Position numbers and translations under genes: made by a program. Below, in pieces: positions 4,771 through 7,901 of a stretch of 7,901 nucleotides of DNA; within the stretch, counting starts at the first letter, position 1, and the number at the start of each line of letters is the position of its first letter. The notes beneath the pieces were generated by a model, which did no database searches, was not told where the DNA came from, and was given only the letters and a program-made list of their open reading frames with translations. The DNA is from Rubrobacteraceae bacterium (lineage in GTDB: Bacteria > Actinomycetota > Rubrobacteria > Rubrobacterales > Rubrobacteraceae), in contig JAUJMB010000068.1 in the NCBI GenBank assembly GCA_030447045.1, positions 1 through 7,901 on the forward strand. The letters run 5' to 3'.

Positions 4771-5937
4771 GCGCCAAGATTCACGCGACGCCCCCGATGC
4801 GGGCCGGATAAAGGCCGCCGAGAGCGTGAGCGCGCCCACGAGGAGGAAGAGCCCACCCAGCCCGTACCGGTCCGCCGCCGCCCCCACCGCGGCGGGCCCC
4901 AAGATGCTCCCGATCCCGAACAGGAGCAGGGCGGCGCTGAAGCCGGTAGAAGGCCGCTCCCGGAAGACGTCGGAGCTCCATACCGAGAGCAGCGCGCTCA
5001 TGAACATCACCCCCGACCCGAAGAGGACCGCCGACGCGGCCACGACCGGTAACGACCCCGGGGCCACGCCGAGAAGCCCGGCAGCGACGCCCAGGGCGAC
5101 GAGCGTCGCGGCGAGGGTGCGGCGCAGCCCGAAGCGGGCCACCGCGTCCCCCGTCGCCAGCCCGGAGAACCCGAAGACCCCGAGCGCGACGTAGAGCAGC
5201 GGCCCCGTGGCCGGTCCCGAACCGGCCGCGCCGGAGACCAGGTCGACGGCGAAGGACCAGTACACCGCGTTGATCACACCGAAGGAGAGCGCCACGCCGA
5301 AGAGCGGGGCCGACGCCGCGCACCACAACCACCCTAGACCGGGCCAAGCGGCCGTCTTCGTCTCTGCGGCGTTCGCGGGCCCGCGGGGGAGAAGCGCCGC
5401 GTTCAGCGCGGCGACGGCCAGCGAACCGGCGGCGAAGGCAATCCAGGCGGCGCGCCACGGGAGCCCGTAGGCCGCGGTGGAGAGCGCGACGAGTCCCGTG
5501 ACCGCGATGCCAAAGGTCGTGCCCGTGCTTATGACCGAGAGGACCCGGTCCCTCGAAGGCGCGGGCACCGTCCGCCCGACGGCGTCGTTGTACGGCGCCC
5601 ACGACCAGCCCGCGCCCGTCCCGGCCAGGACGACGCCGGCGGCGAGAACGGCCGGGTTCGAGGAGAGGGCCACCAGCGCCATACCCACGCCGGCCGAGAG
5701 GAGCCCGGAGAGCACCGGCAGCCGCGGCCCGGTCCGGGAGGCCAGCAGCCCCACCGCGAGAAGCGCGGCCAGGTACCCGGCGTAGAGCCCGCTCGCCACA
5801 AAACCGAGCGTCTGCGTGGACAGCCCGAACTCCTCCCGTATCTCCGGCAAGAACAGTCCGTAACCGTTGCGCGCCGGTCCGAAGGTCGCCGCCGTAGCGG
5901 AGAACCCGGCGAAACCCAGACGCCTGGCCGCATCCAC
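4759..5937 (-). CDS. Major facilitator superfamily transporter, YbfB/YjiJ-like
   Basis: A 392-residue membrane protein with about twelve hydrophobic helices and a short hydrophilic break near the middle (about 185-200), as in MFS carriers. The opening resembles the YbfB/YjiJ (MFS_4) group: a first helix containing GPARNGYGLFLPEI (20-33), then EEFGLS and the helix-2/3 loop ASRTGPRLP (about 66-74), the counterpart of the MFS A-motif. The substrate cannot be read from the sequence, and members are annotated as uptake or efflux carriers of unknown ligands. The start is GTG at 5937-5935, two bases after the stop of the hydrolase gene, so the two are probably translationally coupled. The C-terminus ends inside a palindromic repeat. 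It may move a substrate or product of the hydrolase, which is inference. Confidence 0.85.
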   Translation of the reverse strand: MDAARRLGFAGFSATAATFGPARNGYGLFLPEIREEFGLSTQTLGFVASGLYAGYLAALLAVGLLASRTGPRLPVLSGLLSAGVGMALVALSSNPAVLAAGVVLAGTGAGWSWAPYNDAVGRTVPAPSRDRVLSVISTGTTFGIAVTGLVALSTAAYGLPWRAAWIAFAAGSLAVAALNAALLPRGPANAAETKTAAWPGLGWLWCAASAPLFGVALSFGVINAVYWSFAVDLVSGAAGSGPATGPLLYVALGVFGFSGLATGDAVARFGLRRTLAATLVALGVAAGLLGVAPGSLPVVAASAVLFGSGVMFMSALLSVWSSDVFRERPSTGFSAALLLFGIGSILGPAAVGAAADRYGLGGLFLLVGALTLSAAFIRPASGASRESWRGRV

Positions 5938-5939
5938 CG

Positions 5940-6791
5940 CTACGCCGCCGCGCCGCCCGGGTCCCCCGCGAAGAACTCCGCCAGGATATCCGCCACCTCC
6001 TCCGGCGCGTCCTCCGTGACGAAGTGCCCGGCGCCCGGGACGAGCCGAACCTCGGCACCGGGGATCTCACCCGCAAGGGTCTCCGCCTGCGAGGGGTCCA
6101 ACCACGCGTCCTCCCCGCCCCAGACGACCCGCACGGGTACCCGCAACGAGCCCAGCAGCGTCTCGACCTCGGCGGTGTCCCGCTCGAGCAGCGCCCCGTC
6201 CTTTCTCAGGTACGCGGCCTGTCCTTCGGGCCCCCGCCATTGCGAGAGGTACGCCTCGAACGCTCCCCCGTCCATCGGCCGGCTCGTCGTCTCGCGCAAC
6301 CTGGCGGCGACGTACGCCTCGAAGACGCCGGGCGGCATCGTCCGGTACGCGCCCAGGTGCTCCTTGACGTGTCCGAGCGCCGGCGTCCCCCAGGGCGTCA
6401 ACACTACCGCGTCTAGAAGCGAGATCCCCCGAAATCCCACCCCCTCGACCAGGTGCGCCCGCAACGCGATGCCTCCCCCTATGTCGTGCCCCGCAACCGC
6501 GGGCCCCTCCAACCCCCACGCTTCCACGAGCTCCGCCAGCGCCCGACCCTGCGCGGCGATGGAGACGTCCTGCCCCTCGTACCTCTCGGACCCCCCGAAA
6601 CCCAGCAGGTCGTAGACGTAGACGGCGTAACGCCCCGCGAGAACCTCCACCACGCGCCTCCAGAGGTAAGACGAACTCGGCGTCCCATGCACCAGGACCA
6701 CGGGAGGTCCCTCCCCGAACACCCCGAAAGCCACCTCTCCACCGCCCGTCCGAACGCGCCCCCCAAGCTCCCAACGTCCATCCCAGACCAT
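5940..6791 (-). CDS. Alpha/beta hydrolase with aspartate nucleophile (haloalkane dehalogenase/epoxide hydrolase type)
   Basis: A 283-residue alpha/beta hydrolase of ordinary length. The oxyanion loop HGTPSSS is at 35-41, DLLGFGGS at 61-68, the nucleophile elbow GHDIGG at 101-106, a probable acid in WGGED (D228) or WLD (D232), and the catalytic histidine in GAGHF (H256). The nucleophile is Asp103, not Ser, which points to haloalkane or haloacetate dehalogenases and epoxide hydrolases rather than esterases; the exact substrate is not readable. No signal peptide is seen, so it is cytosolic. ATG 6791 is supported by AGGAGAGG about seven bases upstream and by a promoter upstream of that. It is the first gene of a two-gene operon with the MFS transporter, divergent from a CGNR regulator. 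Confidence 0.88.
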   Translation of the reverse strand: MVWDGRWELGGRVRTGGGEVAFGVFGEGPPVVLVHGTPSSSYLWRRVVEVLAGRYAVYVYDLLGFGGSERYEGQDVSIAAQGRALAELVEAWGLEGPAVAGHDIGGGIALRAHLVEGVGFRGISLLDAVVLTPWGTPALGHVKEHLGAYRTMPPGVFEAYVAARLRETTSRPMDGGAFEAYLSQWRGPEGQAAYLRKDGALLERDTAEVETLLGSLRVPVRVVWGGEDAWLDPSQAETLAGEIPGAEVRLVPGAGHFVTEDAPEEVADILAEFFAGDPGGAAA

Positions 6792-6808
6792 AGCCTCTCC
6801 TCTTCTTG

Positions 6809-6837
6809 GTTACTAATAAACACTTTACGATAGTAAC
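6809..6837. promoter_or_regulatory. Inverted repeat between hydrolase and CGNR regulator
   Basis: GTTACTA (6809-6815) and TAGTAAC (6831-6837) are exact 7-bp inverted copies separated by 15 bases. They span the -10 box and transcription start region of the hydrolase promoter, in an AT-rich stretch that stands out from the GC-rich surroundings. This is a plausible operator, perhaps for the CGNR regulator, but binding is not shown. Confidence 0.45.
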
Positions 6838-6850
6838 TATTACCGGTCAA
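6822..6850 (-). promoter_or_regulatory. Promoter of the hydrolase-MFS operon
   Basis: On the minus strand, -35 TTGACC (6850-6845) and -10 TAAAGT (6827-6822) are separated by 17 bases. The start point near 6815 leaves a leader of about 24 bases containing the AGGAGAGG site of the hydrolase gene. Confidence 0.6.
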
Positions 6851-6863
6851 TAGGTTTTGGGGG

Positions 6864-6869
6864 TAATAT
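6864..6869 (+). promoter_or_regulatory. -10 box TAATAT, leaderless start of CGNR regulator
   Basis: TAATAT lies six bases before the GTG at 6876, where transcription would be expected to begin. The frame has a stop (the same TAA, 6864-6866) just upstream and no other start, and there is no ribosome site. The -35 region is weak (TTACCG at 6840-6845, 18-base spacing). Confidence 0.5.
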
Positions 6870-6875
6870 GTTGGT

Positions 6876-7457
6876 GTGGGTGAAGAACGCGCCATAGACT
6901 GGGATGGCCTGCGGCTGAAACCGGCGCCGGGGCCGGCTGCGCTCGTGCAGGGTTTCGTGAACACGGCGAACGTGATGCACGGCTACGACCTGCTCGGGGA
7001 CGTGGACGGGGCCAACGAGTGGCTGGGTGGGCACGGCTTGCTGGATGGCGGGCCGGGGCTGGACGAGGCGGGCAGGGTCGAGGTGGTCGCGTTCCGGGAG
7101 GGTCTGCGGGGGCTGCTCCTCTCCCACAACGGGGGCGAGGCGGGGGACGGCGCCGGGAGGCTCAACGAGTTGGCGGAGGACGCGCTGCTTCGGGTGCGCT
7201 TCGACGGGGAGGGTTCGCCCGAGCTGTTGGCGGCCGGATCCGGCGGCGCGGCCGGCGGGGTGGCGGCGCGGCTGCTCGTCGCGGTCTTGGGCGCGTCGTC
7301 GGGGGGGACCTGGCGGCGGCTCAAGGCGTGCCGCAACGGGGGGTGCCGGTGGGTTTTCTACGACGGTTCCAAGAACCGTTCTGGGAGCTGGTGCACGATG
7401 GACGTGTGCGGTTCGAGGGCCAAGATGCGCGCCTACAGGCGGCGCAGGTCCCCGTAG
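6876..7457 (+). CDS. CGNR zinc-finger (ABATE domain) transcriptional regulator
   Basis: A 193-residue protein from GTG 6876. The N-terminal region has the opening of the ABATE/stress-induced regulator domain (FVNTANV near 26-32, then DVDGANEWL). The C-terminal zinc finger has Cys152, Cys157, Cys173 and Cys178 in the spacing C-x4-C-x15-C-x4-C, with aromatic WVFYD after the second Cys and a basic tail RAYRRRR. The family's signature CGNR reads CGSR here (178-181). Proteins of this kind are thought to be DNA-binding regulators. It is divergent from the hydrolase-MFS operon across 84 bases holding an inverted repeat, so control of that operon is a fair inference. The start is fixed by the stop at 6864 and may be leaderless. 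Confidence 0.85.
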   Translation: MGEERAIDWDGLRLKPAPGPAALVQGFVNTANVMHGYDLLGDVDGANEWLGGHGLLDGGPGLDEAGRVEVVAFREGLRGLLLSHNGGEAGDGAGRLNELAEDALLRVRFDGEGSPELLAAGSGGAAGGVAARLLVAVLGASSGGTWRRLKACRNGGCRWVFYDGSKNRSGSWCTMDVCGSRAKMRAYRRRRSP

Positions 7458-7486
7458 CCGGCCCTGCGGGGGAACGCGCGCTGGCC

Positions 7487-7492
7487 TAAACT
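7487..7492 (+). promoter_or_regulatory. Possible -10 box TAAACT, leaderless start of ACT-DUF5612 gene
   Basis: TAAACT lies six bases before GTG 7499 in the 41-base gap after the CGNR gene. There is no ribosome site before that GTG, and TAA 7487-7489 is the in-frame stop limiting the start. No good -35 box is visible, so this rests on position and -10 match alone. Confidence 0.4.
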
Positions 7493-7498
7493 CTGTAT

Positions 7499-7901
7499 GT
7501 GGATTACGCGGAGGACAACACGCTAGCGCTGGTGATTCGCAGCCGTATCGACCGTCCCGGCATACTGCACGCGCTCACGAGCGTCATCCTGGAACACGGG
7601 GCGAACATAGCCTACGTGGACATCGCCGAGCGGCGCGAGGACGCCTCTACGGTCTACTTCGAGCTCGAGGGCGTCGGGGGTGAGGCCTCCGAGGTGCTCG
7701 TGCGGGACCTCCTGGCGTTGGAGATCGTCAAGGACGTCGAGCGGGCGCCGTCGTTCGCCAAGGTCTACGGGAAGCGGATCATCGTCGTCGGCGGCGGCGC
7801 CCAGGTGGGGCAGGTCGTCGTCGGCGCCGTAGCGGAGGCGGACCGGCACAACATCCGCGGCGAGCGCATCTCCGTGGACACCATCCCCCTCGTCGGCGAG
7901 G
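7499..7901 (+). CDS. ACT domain protein, DUF5612 family, 3' end beyond window
   Basis: The first 134 residues of a protein cut by the right edge. Residues about 7-80 form an ACT domain: SRIDRPGILHALTSVILEHG (15-34) is the typical strand-turn-helix with the DRPG ligand-loop motif, followed by the second strand IAYVDIAE. Next comes KRIIVVGGGAQVGQVVVGAV (about 92-111) and HNIRGERISVDTIPLVGE, which I recognise as the opening of DUF5612, a family found in archaea and some actinobacteria. ACT domains usually bind amino acids or other small ligands and regulate linked enzymes, but no function is established for this family. The start is GTG 7499, since TAA 7487 closes the frame upstream and the overlapping ATG 7497 soon meets a stop. 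Confidence 0.8.
   Translation, partial: MDYAEDNTLALVIRSRIDRPGILHALTSVILEHGANIAYVDIAERREDASTVYFELEGVGGEASEVLVRDLLALEIVKDVERAPSFAKVYGKRIIVVGGGAQVGQVVVGAVAEADRHNIRGERISVDTIPLVGE

Noticed and set aside
4620..4856. 78-codon minus-strand frame at the convergent junction
   Set aside because: It crosses the palindromic repeat and the end of the MFS gene, and its product matches no family; probably chance.
4781..6076. 431-codon minus-strand frame over the MFS gene
   Set aside because: Arg-rich product with no hydrophobic helices; the adjacent frame encodes a clear twelve-helix transporter.
1..7901. CRISPR array, tRNA, rRNA, insertion sequence or prophage genes
   Set aside because: No regularly spaced repeats, cloverleaf-like segments, transposase or phage motifs were found by eye on either strand.

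Overview
The window is very GC-rich DNA with tightly packed genes, frequent GTG starts, four-base stop/start overlaps and likely leaderless transcripts. Together with the gene families present (CGNR zinc-finger regulator, ACT-DUF5612 protein, DACNV-type diadenylate cyclase), this suggests a high-GC actinobacterium, most likely Rubrobacter or a close relative. The genus is inferred from gene content and style, not from a marker gene.

Left part (1-2693, minus strand): an apparent six-gene operon read leftwards from one promoter. In order of transcription it holds thioredoxin, a 36-residue ORF, an NAD(P)-binding oxidoreductase of the F420-reductase fold, a DUF2255-like protein, a 76-residue one-helix membrane ORF resembling the start of an EamA transporter, and a protein that runs off the left edge. 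That last protein joins a DsbA-like thiol oxidoreductase domain (CPYC) to a diadenylate cyclase (DAC) domain. Genes overlap by four bases or nearly abut, so translation is probably coupled. The fusion links thiol redox chemistry to synthesis of the second messenger c-di-AMP and is the most striking item here.

Middle (2694-4599): a compact divergent control region in which both promoters carry the same -35 box (TTGACT), both use 17-bp spacing, and both -35 boxes lie in the arms of a 9-bp inverted repeat. It probably controls the redox operon and a small ArsR-type regulator with two cysteines, encoded rightwards. Next comes a second diadenylate cyclase of different architecture (DACNV-like sensor region plus C-terminal DAC with intact DGA and RHR motifs), which seems to start at a rare ATC codon. 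Two different c-di-AMP synthases therefore flank one redox-type regulator.

Right part (4600-7901): a repeat-containing convergent junction, then a two-gene minus-strand operon (alpha/beta hydrolase with an aspartate nucleophile, then a YbfB/YjiJ-like MFS transporter) divergent from a CGNR zinc-finger regulator. The window ends in an ACT-DUF5612 protein cut by the right edge. Three plus-strand genes have a -10-like box 6-7 bases before the start codon, which suggests leaderless mRNAs. No tRNA, rRNA, CRISPR array, insertion sequence or prophage gene is visible, and no stretch of 300 bases lacks a gene.
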